The notes beneath the pieces were generated by a model, which saw nothing but the letters and a program-made list of their open reading frames with translations, had not been told where the DNA came from and did no database searches. DNA of 34,780 bases from JBOGWP01 sp050693875 (GTDB lineage Bacteria; Actinomycetota; CADDZG01; JAHWKV01; JBOGWP01), in assembly GCA_050693875.1 (NCBI GenBank), contig JBOGWP010000200.1, forward strand, positions 1-34,780, written 5' to 3'. How positions within the stretch are numbered: the first letter of the stretch is position 1; each line of letters starts with the position of its first letter. Below, piece by piece: positions 24,611-33,105 of this stretch. The position numbers and the translations under genes are program-made.

Positions 24611-25366
24611 GTGCTCCCCGCCACGTCGCTCATACCCATCCGCGACGAGAACCCGACGCGAAGCTTCTCATACCTTACGGTCGGCCTCATTGCGGTCAAC
24701 GTGCTCCTGTTCTTTACGGAGCCGGGGTTCGGGCAGGTCACCAGCGAGGCGGCCCTCCGCTTTCTCTTCCGTTGGGGCGTGGTGCCCTGGGAGATCACCC
24801 ACGGGCGCGTGGTCTCGATCTCGGAGTGCGCCGGCGCGTGTGCGCCGGGCAAGAACATCTATTTCGCTCTCCTCTCCTCGATGTTCCTGCACGGCGGATT
24901 CCTGCACCTCGCCGGCAACATGCTGTTCCTGTGGGTGTTCGGCAACAACATCGAGGACACGCTCGGGCGCGTGCGCTACGTGACCTTCTATCTGGTGACG
25001 GGTCTCGCGGCCGGAATGGCCCACGTGCTCACCAACCCGGGCTCGATCATTCCGACGCTCGGGGCGAGCGGCGCCATCTCGGGGGTGCTCGGCGCCTACA
25101 TCGTGCTGTTCCCTCGGGCCCGGGTTCACTCGATCGTTCCGGGCTTCTTCCTCTGGACAGTGAACCTGCCGGCCGTAGCGGTGCTCGGCATCTGGTTCTT
25201 CTCGCAGTTCTTCATCGGCGCCGGGCAGCAGGCGGGCGGCGCCGGTGTGGCGTGGATGGCACACGTCGGCGGCTTCGTTGCCGGCGTCATCACGGTCTTC
25301 CTGCTGGGTGGACGCCAGAAGGCGCGCGATGTCTATCCGTACCGCCGCGAGCCGGAGCCCTGGTAG
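24611..25366 (+). CDS. Rhomboid family intramembrane serine protease
   Basis: 251 residues from GTG 24611 with six to seven membrane helices. The catalytic Ser lies in LGASGAISGVLGAY (about residue 157) and the His in WMAHVGGFVAG (about residue 218). The oxyanion-helix segment FLHGGFLHLAGNMLFLWVFG is conserved. It cleaves transmembrane substrates; the targets are unknown. Its last 34 bp overlap the 3' end of the convergent HAD gene. Confidence 0.92.
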   Translation: MLPATSLIPIRDENPTRSFSYLTVGLIAVNVLLFFTEPGFGQVTSEAALRFLFRWGVVPWEITHGRVVSISECAGACAPGKNIYFALLSSMFLHGGFLHLAGNMLFLWVFGNNIEDTLGRVRYVTFYLVTGLAAGMAHVLTNPGSIIPTLGASGAISGVLGAYIVLFPRARVHSIVPGFFLWTVNLPAVAVLGIWFFSQFFIGAGQQAGGAGVAWMAHVGGFVAGVITVFLLGGRQKARDVYPYRREPEPW

Positions 25367-26262
25367 GGCTCTCCGCGCTCCAAGGTCGTGCCGGGCTCGT
25401 AGGCCGCGGACTCCGGCCGGACTACCGCCAGCTCCGCGACCGAGTCGAGGACGTAGTCGGGTGGGGGCTCAAGAGGCTGCGACAGGTCCGTCACCCCCGA
25501 GAGGACGAGGGCGGCGTCCCACCCGATGTTCCGTGCTCCCGCGATGTCGGACGAGAGACGGTCACCCACCATCAGCACCCCCTCCACCCCCAGCACCTCC
25601 GCCCCCATCTTCATCATGGGCTGCTCGGGCTTGCCGAGGACGGTCGCGGGCAGCCCGGAGGCCGTTTCGATCGCGGACAGCACCGATCCCGTCCCCGGGT
25701 CCAGCCGACCTCCTTCGGCCGGCAGGGTGGGATCGCGGTTGACCGAAACGAAGGTCGCGCCGGCCCGGATGGCATCGGCCGCGGCGGCCAGCCGCTCGAA
25801 CGAGAAGGCCGTATCGCGCCCCACCAGGACGAGCTCGACGTCCTGGCCGCGCTCGACCGGCACGGGGTCGACGACGTCGGAGAGGTGGCCGATCACGTCG
25901 GCGGGAACGAGCAGAAAGGCGCGCTTGCCTCCGAGGCCCCGCTCCGTGATCCATCGCCGTGCCACCAGCATCGAGGTGAGGATCTCGTCCTCGCCGATCT
26001 CGGCGCCCTCCTTGCCGAGCCGCTCGATCACCCAGCGGGGGCTGTAGGAGGCGTTGTTGCTCAGGAGGAGCAGCTTCTTTCCGGCATTCCGGATCTTGTT
26101 GAGGGCCTGGACGGCCCCGGGGAGGATCGTCGCTCCCCGCCAGACGACCCCGTCGAGATCGAGCGCGAAGGCGGAGTAGCGTTCGAGGAGCGTCGATTCG
26201 GCGCCGGAGCGGATGTCGCTCCCGGGCTCGCCTGCAGCCGCCGTGGTCTGCTCAGCCGGCAA
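25333..26262 (-). CDS. HAD-IIA family phosphatase (NagD-like)
   Basis: About 309 residues if started at TTG 26262, which overlaps the TPR gene stop; the frame is open to 26316. HAD motif I is FALDLDGVVWRG, motif II is LLLLSNNAS, the motif III lysine is in VLGKPEQPMM and motif IV is MVGDRLSSDIAGA. The large C2-type cap between motifs II and III places it with the NagD/p-nitrophenyl phosphatase group, which acts on small sugar or nucleotide phosphates. Overlap with the upstream TPR gene implies cotranscription. The C-terminal 35 or so residues look non-conserved. Confidence 0.88.
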   Translation of the reverse strand: MPAEQTTAAAGEPGSDIRSGAESTLLERYSAFALDLDGVVWRGATILPGAVQALNKIRNAGKKLLLLSNNASYSPRWVIERLGKEGAEIGEDEILTSMLVARRWITERGLGGKRAFLLVPADVIGHLSDVVDPVPVERGQDVELVLVGRDTAFSFERLAAAADAIRAGATFVSVNRDPTLPAEGGRLDPGTGSVLSAIETASGLPATVLGKPEQPMMKMGAEVLGVEGVLMVGDRLSSDIAGARNIGWDAALVLSGVTDLSQPLEPPPDYVLDSVAELAVVRPESAAYEPGTTLERGEPYQGSGSRRYG

Positions 26263-26614
26263 GACGCAGCAGGGCTCGGCGGTAGTGCTCGTGGTCCGGC
26301 CGCATCGCGACCGCAATCTTCAGCTGCCCGATCGCCCGCACCCGGCGCCCCATCCGCGCATGACAGAGGCCGAGGCCGAAGTAGGCGTAGTCGTTGGACG
26401 GGTCGAGCTCGAGGACACGCGCGAACTCCTCGCCGGCCCGGTCGGTCTGGCCGCTGTTGTACAGGGCTCGGGCGAGCGTCTCGCGGATCGAGGTCTTGTC
26501 GGGCTCCACCAGCGTGGCCCGCTCCAGGACGATCACGGCCTGATGGTGGTGGCCCGACTCGAGCAACTCACGTCCCTTGATCAGCAGGTCATACGCCTCG
26601 TGGTCGTCCATCAT
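26252..26614 (-). CDS. Small TPR protein
   Basis: 120 residues from ATG 26614 (a second ATG follows at once; GGAGGG precedes both). Three tetratricopeptide repeats cover almost the whole protein: residues about 6-38, 39-72 (TSIRETLARALYNSGQTDRA) and 73-106 (DYAYFGLGLCHARMGRRVRA). It is a protein-interaction module without a catalytic domain. It overlaps the HAD phosphatase gene downstream and is divergent from the DUF1015 gene, with 46 bp between the starts. Confidence 0.82.
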   Translation of the reverse strand: MMDDHEAYDLLIKGRELLESGHHHQAVIVLERATLVEPDKTSIRETLARALYNSGQTDRAGEEFARVLELDPSNDYAYFGLGLCHARMGRRVRAIGQLKIAVAMRPDHEHYRRALLRLAG

Positions 26615-26660
26615 CCCTCCGATGCCTGCCGTCTTTGTCCGGCCGTGGTATTACCCGAGG

Positions 26661-27827
26661 ATGCCCGAGATCCGCCCCTTCACGGCGCTGACCTTCGCCA
26701 ACCGCTCGGCCCTCGATCAGCTGACGGCTCCACCATACGACATCATCACCGGCCGGGACCGGGACCGGCTGGAGGCTCTCCACCCGCACAACGTGGTGCG
26801 CCTGATCCTCGAGGCCCGCGACGGAACGAGCTACGCCGGGCCGGCCTGGTACCTCCGTAGCTGGCTCGAGCAGGGCGTGATCGTGCGCGACGGCGGCGAG
26901 GGGCTCTACCTGTACCGAAGTGACTACCGCGTCGAAGGGAGGAAGCACGCCACCGCCGGGATCATCGCCGCGCTGCGCCTGGAAGAGCTGAGACGCGGTT
27001 CGATCCATCCCCACGAGCACACCATGGCCGGCCCGAAGGCGGACCGCCTCGAGCTGATGCGGACGACGCGGGCGAACCTCGAGCCCCTCTGGTTCGTCGC
27101 GGACGGAGAGGCGGGCCCGGCCGGACGGCTCGCCGAGGGCGTCGAGGAGCGCGATCCCCTCGGCGACTTGGAGGATCCGGAGCGGGTTCGCCACCGCGTG
27201 TGGCGCCTCACCGATGACGAGGCAAAGCTTGCGATCGACTCGGTCGCGGCGTCGCGCCTCATCATCGCCGACGGCCATCACCGCTACGAGACGGCCATCG
27301 CGTACCGCGACGAGCGCCGGGCACGCGACGGCGAGGGGTCGTGGGACTTCACGCTCGCCCTGATCTCCGACGCGGGCGGCGCCTATGCCCCGATGCTGCT
27401 GCCGATCCACCGGATCGCCAACGGTCTCGATGTTGCGGCACTCGCGGAGGTGACCAGGCTCGCGCCGTACGAGGGGAGTGTGGAGCAGCTTGCCGGTGAG
27501 GTACGGGACGCTCCGGGGCGGATCGGCGTGGTGGGCCGCGCGGGCCGATGGACGATCGAGATCCCCGACGGCATCGCGACGATGGCACTCGCCGAGCTGC
27601 TCACGCCATTGCAGCCGTCCATCTCCTACGTCCACGATCTCCCGGACCTCGAGGGAGCGGTCGACGGCGGTGCGCTCGGTTTCGTCATGCCCCCCGCACC
27701 GCTCCGGTCGGTGATCGAGATGGCGCTCGACGGAACGCGCATGCCCCCGAAGACCACGCTCTTCTGGCCGAAGCCGCGGTCGGGTCTGCTGATGCGCGAG
27801 ATCGATTCCCTTGTGCCGGCTGGGTAG
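26661..27827 (+). CDS. DUF1015 family protein
   Basis: 388 residues from ATG 26661 (the frame is open to 26577, but the earlier part overlaps the divergent gene). It is full length for DUF1015: IRPFTALTFAN and TAPPYDIIT at the N-terminus, the central HEHTMAGPKADRLELM and IIADGHHRYETAI motifs, and a C-terminal PPKTTLFWPKPRSGLLMREI. The conserved His residues suggest a metal-dependent or kinase-like enzyme, but the family has no proven function. TATTAC lies six bases before the start, a weak leaderless box. Confidence 0.9.
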   Translation: MPEIRPFTALTFANRSALDQLTAPPYDIITGRDRDRLEALHPHNVVRLILEARDGTSYAGPAWYLRSWLEQGVIVRDGGEGLYLYRSDYRVEGRKHATAGIIAALRLEELRRGSIHPHEHTMAGPKADRLELMRTTRANLEPLWFVADGEAGPAGRLAEGVEERDPLGDLEDPERVRHRVWRLTDDEAKLAIDSVAASRLIIADGHHRYETAIAYRDERRARDGEGSWDFTLALISDAGGAYAPMLLPIHRIANGLDVAALAEVTRLAPYEGSVEQLAGEVRDAPGRIGVVGRAGRWTIEIPDGIATMALAELLTPLQPSISYVHDLPDLEGAVDGGALGFVMPPAPLRSVIEMALDGTRMPPKTTLFWPKPRSGLLMREIDSLVPAG

Positions 27828-27839
27828 CCTCGCGGACGG

Positions 27840-28583
27840 TCAGCGCAGCGGTTGCGGCGGAACGCCGAACTCCTCGGATCCGGAGTGGCCCATCACCGGC
27901 ATCGGGGCGGCGAGAATGCCGGCCACCCACAGAGACGGCTCGCGCGCCGGCCCCGCCCCGGCAAGCCCGGCCAGCTCCCCGACGAGATAGGAGCGGCCCC
28001 CGAGCTCCCATTCCCCGTGCGTCTCCTCCCGGTCGTCGACTGCGGCAAGAGCGAGCGCGACCTCCCCGGACGAGACGACCGGCAACGACGGCCCGTGACC
28101 CCGCAGCCGGCGCACGATCGAGGCCAGCGGCCGGTCCTCGCTCCAGACGAGGGCGGTGCGCAGGATGCAGAGGGGACGAACAGCGGCGGCGAACGCAGAT
28201 GCGATCTCGTCGAACGCCTCGGTGAGGGGATTCGCCGCGGCGGGGAGCCGGGGGAGGGCCAGGATGGTCTGCTCGATCCCCGCCGACCCGGCGGCTTCTG
28301 CCGCGGCGATCCCGAACGAGCGAAGCGACGCGAGTGCGTCCGCGTCGTCGAGGCGCAGGGGATCGGGAAGCACCGGGATGAAGGTGTGCACGTTGGTGAG
28401 CGCGGCTTCGAGGTTGACCTCGTCTCCGAGCATGCCGACGGCGAGCTTGCACCCGGCCGACCGCAGGTCGTGGTCCTCCTCGTCCAGGTAGCAGCGCACC
28501 TCCCCGCCGTCGCCGAGCAGCCGCATCGCGAGCGGCCTGACGAGGTCGAGCTCGGGGGTGGCTGCTGCGATCAGAACGGGCAC
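27840..28583 (-). CDS. NAD(P)-binding-like (SDR/NmrA-type) protein with altered Gly motif
   Basis: 247 residues from GTG 28583. The overall pattern is that of an extended short-chain dehydrogenase/NmrA-type Rossmann protein: the first strand MPVLIAAATPE, alternating helices and strands, LRTALVWSEDRPLA (similar to the RPxxVYG region) and a C-terminal SGEVALALAAV segment. The usual Gly-rich GxxGxxG loop is replaced by AAATPELDLVRP, and no Tyr-x3-Lys pair is evident. Cofactor binding may therefore be lost. It lies 9 nt downstream of the lipid kinase gene, so it is probably cotranscribed. Confidence 0.6.
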   Translation of the reverse strand: MPVLIAAATPELDLVRPLAMRLLGDGGEVRCYLDEEDHDLRSAGCKLAVGMLGDEVNLEAALTNVHTFIPVLPDPLRLDDADALASLRSFGIAAAEAAGSAGIEQTILALPRLPAAANPLTEAFDEIASAFAAAVRPLCILRTALVWSEDRPLASIVRRLRGHGPSLPVVSSGEVALALAAVDDREETHGEWELGGRSYLVGELAGLAGAGPAREPSLWVAGILAAPMPVMGHSGSEEFGVPPQPLR

Positions 28584-28592
28584 GGGCGGGCG

Positions 28593-29489
28593 TCAGATGA
28601 CGACGGGCAGGACGTCACCGCTCATCCGCACGTGCACGTGCTCGGCCGCCGGCAGGGACTCCCCGTCGACGTGGTAGGGCACGGGTTCCCGGCCCGTGAC
28701 CGTCATCTCACCGATTCCCGAGTAGGAGGAGGAGTGACGTCCGAAGCGCCCGCTGAGGACGCCGGCGGCGTAGAGCGGCAGCCGCTGCGGAACGAGCCGG
28801 CGCAGCATGAAGACCTGCATCGCCCCGTTTGCCTGTGGTGAGGCCGCGAGCCGCACCGGCCAGCCGGCGAGGTACGCGTACGGCCCCGCGGTGAGAGCGA
28901 TCGCCAGGACGGCCTCGTGCGTCCCGAAACTGCCCTCGCACCGGAGGTACGGGCGGCGGGTGAGGTACGTGCTCGTGAAGGTTCCGAGCGCGGCGGCGTA
29001 GAAGTAGGCCTCGCCGTATCTGCGCTTCGCTTCCCGGTGCGCCTCGACGCGAGCCGCGACCTCGGCATCGAACCCGCAACCGGACGCGAACGTGAAGTAG
29101 CGCCCGTTCGCCCGCCCCAGCGCCAGCAGGTGTGGCTCGGGGTGTCCCACCCGCTGCAGGAGATGGTCGGCAGCCTTCAGGGGGTCGCGCGGGATCCCCA
29201 GGTTGCGCGCCAGCACGTTCATCGTGCCGCCCGGGATGATGCCGAGGGCGGCGTCGGTTCCGGCGATGCCGTTCACCACCTCGTTGACGAGACCGTCGCC
29301 GCCGAACGCGATCACGAGCTCACAACCCGACCCGGCGGCGTTCCGCCCGATCTCGATGCCTGCATCCCGGGCGTGCGTCTCGGTGACCTCGAGCTTGAGC
29401 CTGGATTCCAGGGCTGCTGCGATCACGCGCAGCAGCGCAGGGGTCACACGTCGAGCCTCGGGATTCATGACCAGATGCGCGCGGATCAT
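28593..29489 (-). CDS. Diacylglycerol/lipid kinase (DAGK catalytic family)
   Basis: 298 residues from ATG 29489. The ATP-binding GGDGLVNEVVNGI motif (about residue 64) and GIIPGGTMNVLARNLGIP (about 83-100) are intact, as is the ASGCGFDAEV stretch. Members phosphorylate diacylglycerol, sphingoid bases or related lipids at the cytoplasmic membrane face. The exact substrate cannot be read. The gene is divergent from the metallo-beta-lactamase gene, with about 48 bp between the starts. Confidence 0.88.
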   Translation of the reverse strand: MIRAHLVMNPEARRVTPALLRVIAAALESRLKLEVTETHARDAGIEIGRNAAGSGCELVIAFGGDGLVNEVVNGIAGTDAALGIIPGGTMNVLARNLGIPRDPLKAADHLLQRVGHPEPHLLALGRANGRYFTFASGCGFDAEVAARVEAHREAKRRYGEAYFYAAALGTFTSTYLTRRPYLRCEGSFGTHEAVLAIALTAGPYAYLAGWPVRLAASPQANGAMQVFMLRRLVPQRLPLYAAGVLSGRFGRHSSSYSGIGEMTVTGREPVPYHVDGESLPAAEHVHVRMSGDVLPVVI

Positions 29490-29523
29490 CGCGGCGGCAC
29501 GCGGTGGGGCACGCGGGCCAGGG

Positions 29524-29529
29524 TATCAT
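29524..29529 (+). promoter_or_regulatory. -10 box for leaderless MBL transcript
   Basis: TATCAT, then eight bases, then TTG 29538. It supports the TTG as start although the frame is open far upstream. Confidence 0.45.
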
Positions 29530-29537
29530 CGGCGTTC

Positions 29538-30446
29538 TTGATCCACGACTATGGCGACGGCCTCGTCGCCATCGACTCCAAGATGCACGGCTGGCCCGGC
29601 GTCACCGCGGTCTACTGCCTCCCGGGCCCGCACCCGGCGATCGTCGAGACCGCCCCGGCGACATCGCTCCCCCATGTGCTGAAGGGGCTGGCGGAGGCCG
29701 GTGCGGAACGCCTGGACTGGATCATCCTGACGCACATCCACCTCGACCATGCCGGCGCCGCCGGCCACCTCGCCGAGCGCTTTCCCGGGGCCCGCGTGGT
29801 GGTCCGCGAGGAGGGAGCTCCCCATCTCGTCGATCCCTCCCGGCTGTGGGCTTCGGCGGCTCGCCTCTACCCCGACATGGAGCGGCTGTGGGGCAGCGTC
29901 GTCCCGATCCCGGAGGGCCGGATCGAGGTGGTAGCAACCGACGGGACGGTCGCCGACCTGGGCGCGGGCCGGGTGCTCGAGGCGTTCTACACGCCGGGGC
30001 ACGCCCGGCATCACATGGCGCTGTTCGATGCCGATCGAGGGGACCTGTTCGTCGGAGACGCGCTCGGGGTCTACCTTCCCGAGGCGAGGATGATCCGTCC
30101 GGCGACGCCGCCGCCCGAGTTCGACCTGGAGCAGTCGGTCGAGAGCATCCGGCGGCTTGCCCTCCTGGGAGCGCGGCGCGTCCTCCCCACCCACTTCGGT
30201 CCGGTGCCCGACCCGATCGGCGTCTTCGACGAGGCAGTCGACCGGCTGCGACTCTGGGTGCGGGTTGCAGAGGAGGTGGCGGCGAGAGGCGGAGGCGTGG
30301 ACGAGGTGGCGGGCGGGTTCCGATCGGGGATGCTCGAGCGCGGGCTGGGGGCGGAGTTGGTGCGAAAGCTCGAGGACGCGGTCTCCTACCGTCTCAACGC
30401 GATGGGGATCCTGCGATACCTCGGAACGAGGGGCGCGACGGCGTAG
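29538..30446 (+). CDS. Metallo-beta-lactamase fold hydrolase
   Basis: 302 residues from TTG 29538 (frame open upstream only as a shadow of the lipid kinase gene). The metal-binding motif THIHLDHAG is complete, with later ligands in FYTPGHARHHMALFDAD (His), LFVGDALGVYL (Asp) and VLPTHFGPVPD (His). It resembles general MBL hydrolases of the glyoxalase II-like group. The C-terminal 80 residues are a helical extension (about 225-302). Substrate unknown. It stands alone between divergent and convergent neighbours. Confidence 0.88.
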   Translation: MIHDYGDGLVAIDSKMHGWPGVTAVYCLPGPHPAIVETAPATSLPHVLKGLAEAGAERLDWIILTHIHLDHAGAAGHLAERFPGARVVVREEGAPHLVDPSRLWASAARLYPDMERLWGSVVPIPEGRIEVVATDGTVADLGAGRVLEAFYTPGHARHHMALFDADRGDLFVGDALGVYLPEARMIRPATPPPEFDLEQSVESIRRLALLGARRVLPTHFGPVPDPIGVFDEAVDRLRLWVRVAEEVAARGGGVDEVAGGFRSGMLERGLGAELVRKLEDAVSYRLNAMGILRYLGTRGATA

Positions 30447-30511
30447 TCGCCTCGGGTCGGGCAAGCACCGCTGCCTTCCGCGTGTGTGGAAGGGCTACGG
30501 AACGTCGTGGT

Positions 30512-31348
30512 CTAGGTGGAGTGGGGCGACAGCCTCTCCATCACATCGTGGAAGTCCGGGTCCTCGGCGGCGATCCGCTCCCATCCCGCCCTTGCCTCCT
30601 CGTGACGCCCCGCGCGCTCGAGGAGGTCCGACCGCACGTACCAGAGGCGGAGGTGGTAGGGCTCGACGCTCCTCGGCTCGAGGTCGGCCCGGGCGAGACG
30701 CAGGAGGGCCTGGTCGAGCTCGCCCTTGTCGGCGAGCGCGCCGGCGGCGACGATGACGACCTCGGCCCACAGGTCGGCAGGGACCTTCCGGCGGGGTACC
30801 TCGCTGATCAGCTCGAGCGCCCGGTCGGGCCTTCCGAGGGCTCGGTAGGCGTCGCCGATCACGTGGTTCTCCTCGACCGACCCGGTCATGCGGCGGAAAG
30901 CGAGCAGCTCGCGCACCGCCTCCTGCCACCGGCCCGCCCGGTAGAGGCAGAGACCAAGCAGCTCACGGACACGGGCCGCGCGAGGTGCGATGCCCTTCGC
31001 CTCGGCGGCCGCGGCCACCGCGGCGTCGACATCCTCGTCGTCGTAGGCCGCGAGAGCCCGCTGGACGAGGTCCACGGCCCGCTGGGCCTCCCCCCTTGCG
31101 GTCGCCCGGATCTCCTCGACCCACTCCCGGGAGAGCTCGGGCCCGTCCAGCGGGGCCTGGGGGGCGGCGGGTCGTTTCGGCGGCGGCCGGCGGGCCCTCG
31201 CGGTTGGCTTCTGCCGGGGCTCTCCCTGGCGGGCACGGCGTTCGGCGTGCGGGGAGGCGTCCGCTCTTGGGACTCGCCTCTGTCGCTCCTTCGTGGGTGG
31301 TTTGCGGCGCCGGCCTTGGGCGCCGTCGTGCCGCGGACGGGGTTTCAC
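30512..31348 (-). CDS. TPR protein with basic disordered N-terminus
   Basis: About 278 residues from GTG 31348; an ATG at 31387 is an alternative, and the frame continues open into the 5S gene, which cannot be coding. The first roughly 65 residues are Arg/Lys/Pro-rich and probably disordered (RRRKPPTKERQRRVPRADAS). The rest is helical repeats of TPR type (AAYDDEDVDAAVAAAAEAKG, LLGLCLYRAGRWQEAVRELL, GDAYRALGRPDRALELISEV, YVRSDLLERAGRHEEARAGW). The basic arm could bind nucleic acid or an acidic partner; this is inference. It starts just past the rRNA terminator and needs its own promoter. Confidence 0.72.
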   Translation of the reverse strand: MKPRPRHDGAQGRRRKPPTKERQRRVPRADASPHAERRARQGEPRQKPTARARRPPPKRPAAPQAPLDGPELSREWVEEIRATARGEAQRAVDLVQRALAAYDDEDVDAAVAAAAEAKGIAPRAARVRELLGLCLYRAGRWQEAVRELLAFRRMTGSVEENHVIGDAYRALGRPDRALELISEVPRRKVPADLWAEVVIVAAGALADKGELDQALLRLARADLEPRSVEPYHLRLWYVRSDLLERAGRHEEARAGWERIAAEDPDFHDVMERLSPHST

Positions 31349-31402
31349 GGCCGCAAGGCTATCCCCCGGAGCGGCTGGAACCGGCATCGCGGGCTTGGCC
31401 GA

Positions 31403-31452
31403 CAAGAAAAGAGCCACGCTCCCCCGCCGAAGGCGTTCGGAACATGGCTCTT
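31403..31452 (-). terminator. Rho-independent terminator of the rRNA operon
   Basis: On the sense strand AAGAGCCA pairs with TGGCTCTT across a loop that itself holds CGCC/GGCG, followed by TTCTTG. It lies 14 nt after the 5S 3' end. Confidence 0.75.
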
Positions 31453-31466
31453 GTTCGTCAATAGTG

Positions 31467-31584
31467 CCCCGGCAGCGACCTACTCTCCCACTCCGTCTCC
31501 AGAGCAGTACCATCGGCGGTGGAGGGCTTAACTTCCGGGTTCGGAATGGGACCGGGTGTTTCCCCTCCCCTATGGCCACCGGAA
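31467..31584 (-). rRNA. rrf: 5S ribosomal RNA
   Basis: About 118 nt. The sense strand begins TCCGGTGGCCATAGGGGAGG and ends GGTCGCTGCCGGGG, so the ends pair (helix I). The conserved loop segments CATTCCGAACCCGGAAGTTA and GCCGATGGTACTGC are present, and GGGAGAGTAGGTC is typical. It lies about 55 nt after the 23S 3' end in the same orientation. Confidence 0.96.
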
Positions 31585-31935
31585 CGTCTTTGTCTCAAGG
31601 TGCTTTTGGCCCCTTGAGGACTCCATAGCGAGCGCGAGCAACGATCAAGTCCTCGGACAATTAGTACGGGTCGGCTCAACACGTTGCCGTGCTTACACCT
31701 CCCGCCTATCAACCCAGTCGTCTGCTGGGGTCCTTACCGGTTTTACCCGTGGGAGCCCTCATCTTGGAGTGGGCTTCGCACTTAGATGCTTTCAGCGCTT
31801 ATCCCGTCCGGACGTGGCCAATGAGCAGTGCCCTTGGCAGGACAACTCACACACCAGAGGTCCGTCCGTCCCGGTCCTCTCGTACTGGGGACAGCTCTCC
31901 TCAAGGCTCCTGCGCCCATGGAGGATAGGGACCGA

Positions 31936-32452
31936 CACGTTGTTACCACCGACCGTCTAATCGGCCGGGGGCCGGGTCATTTCTGCCCGGCTCTGCATGT
32001 CGCCATGCAGGTCGGACCATATCTTCACCACCGTCGAGATGGTGTTCGGCGTATGGTCTCTGAGGATTCTGGATGCCGTACTTCTTCGAGCGATATCGGC
32101 CTCCACCATTCATCCATAGGGCCTGGCACAACACGACCAAACCCTTCGGGACTGCGGTGAACCCGCTGCGCCATGGCTCTCACGATCCAGGCGAAGGTGA
32201 GGAATTCGCTCTGTTTGCTGCTCAACAGCGGTTGCCTTTCGGCGCTCGGGTTCCACGGCGACGTGGAATGTCCCTTCCCCGTCGACGTAACCCGCTATGC
32301 AGGCATCCAGCCTTTCCTGCTGATCATCCGCACCGGTCGGATTGTCACTCCTCATGTCGCCACCCTATCTACCGGGTGTGACATTTCGAGTACCGCCGGA
32401 TCCACCGGACTTTCCAGCATTTAGCCGAATTTATAGACAGCACGGTTCCCCC
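31936..32452 (-). ncRNA. Group I intron at 23S position ~2604 (peptidyl-transferase centre)
   Basis: 517 nt. The 5' exon AGACAGU pairs with the internal guide GCUGUCU close to the intron start, ending in the required U-G wobble (P1). The last intron base is G, and the 3' exon UCGGU can pair with ACCG just before the guide (P10). The core motifs are CAGAGACCATACGCC (R) and GAAGATATGGTCC (S); GACCAT/ATGGTC forms P7. Only one split rebuilds the conserved exon sequence. It carries a broken LAGLIDADG gene between the P4-side strand and Q/R. The core is nearly identical to the introns at 1917 and 1931. Confidence 0.93.
32100..32355 (-). pseudogene. LAGLIDADG homing endonuclease remnant in the 2604 intron
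   Basis: From ATG 32355 the frame reads MRSDNPTGADDQQERLDACI and AGYVDGEGTFHVAVEPERR, an intact first LAGLIDADG helix. It then loses homology. One frame over (from about 32215) it reads SEFLTFAWIVRAMAQRVHRS and PEGFGRVV, matching the C-terminal EFL-x-F-x-x-IV...H-x-(S/T)-x-EG pattern of the single-motif family. The central part of the protein is missing and the frames differ, so the endonuclease is dead by internal deletion plus frameshift. Confidence 0.8.
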
Positions 32453-32486
32453 ACTGTCTCACGACGTTCTAAACCCAGCTCGCGTA

Positions 32487-32518
<32 letters not shown>

Positions 32519-32532
32519 AACCTGCTCCAGCT

Positions 32533-32569
<37 letters not shown>

Positions 32570-33105
32570 TGCCGTCGCTGTGGACGCTTGGGCAAGATCA
32601 GCCTGTTATCCCCGGGGTACCTTTTATCCGTTGAGCGACGGCCCTCCCACGAGGAACCGCCGGATCACTAGGCCCTGCTTTCGCACCTGCTCGACTTGTA
32701 GGTCTCGCAGTCAAGCTCCCTTGTGCCCTTGCACTCGACAGCTGATTGCCAACCAGCTTGAGGGAACCTTTGGGCGCCTCCGTTACAGTTTGGGAGGCGA
32801 CCGCCCCAGTCAAACTACCCACCTGGCACTGTCCCTCACCCGGATAACGGGCGTGGGTTAGGGACCCAACACATGCAGAGCGGTATTTCAAGGGCGGCTC
32901 CACCGGAACCGGAGTCCCGGCTTCCCAGCCTCCCGCCTATCCTACGCAACATATGTCAGATCTCAATACCAAGCTGTAGTAATGGTCCACGGGGTCTTTC
33001 CGTCCTTCCACGGGTAACGAGCATCTTTACTCGTAGTGCAATTTCGCCGAGTCCCTGGTCGAGACAGTGCCCAAGTCGTTACGCCATTCGTGCAGGTCGG
33101 AACTT

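Noticed and set aside
24325..26580. 751-codon plus-strand open frame
   Set aside because: It overlaps rhomboid, HAD and TPR genes in the wrong frames and has no coherent domain.
29504..31531. 675-codon plus-strand open frame
   Set aside because: It runs through the MBL gene out of frame and through the antisense of the TPR gene and 5S rRNA.
31349..31579. N-terminal extension of the TPR protein into the 5S gene
   Set aside because: The added sequence is antisense-free 5S rRNA and terminator read as protein, so it is not coding.
31936..32452. 23S insertion as an intervening sequence (IVS) removed without ligation, or an archaeal-type bulge-helix-bulge intron
   Set aside because: Guide-exon P1 pairing with the U-G wobble, the terminal G, P7 strands and P10 pairing fit group I introns, not an RNase III IVS or a BHB intron.
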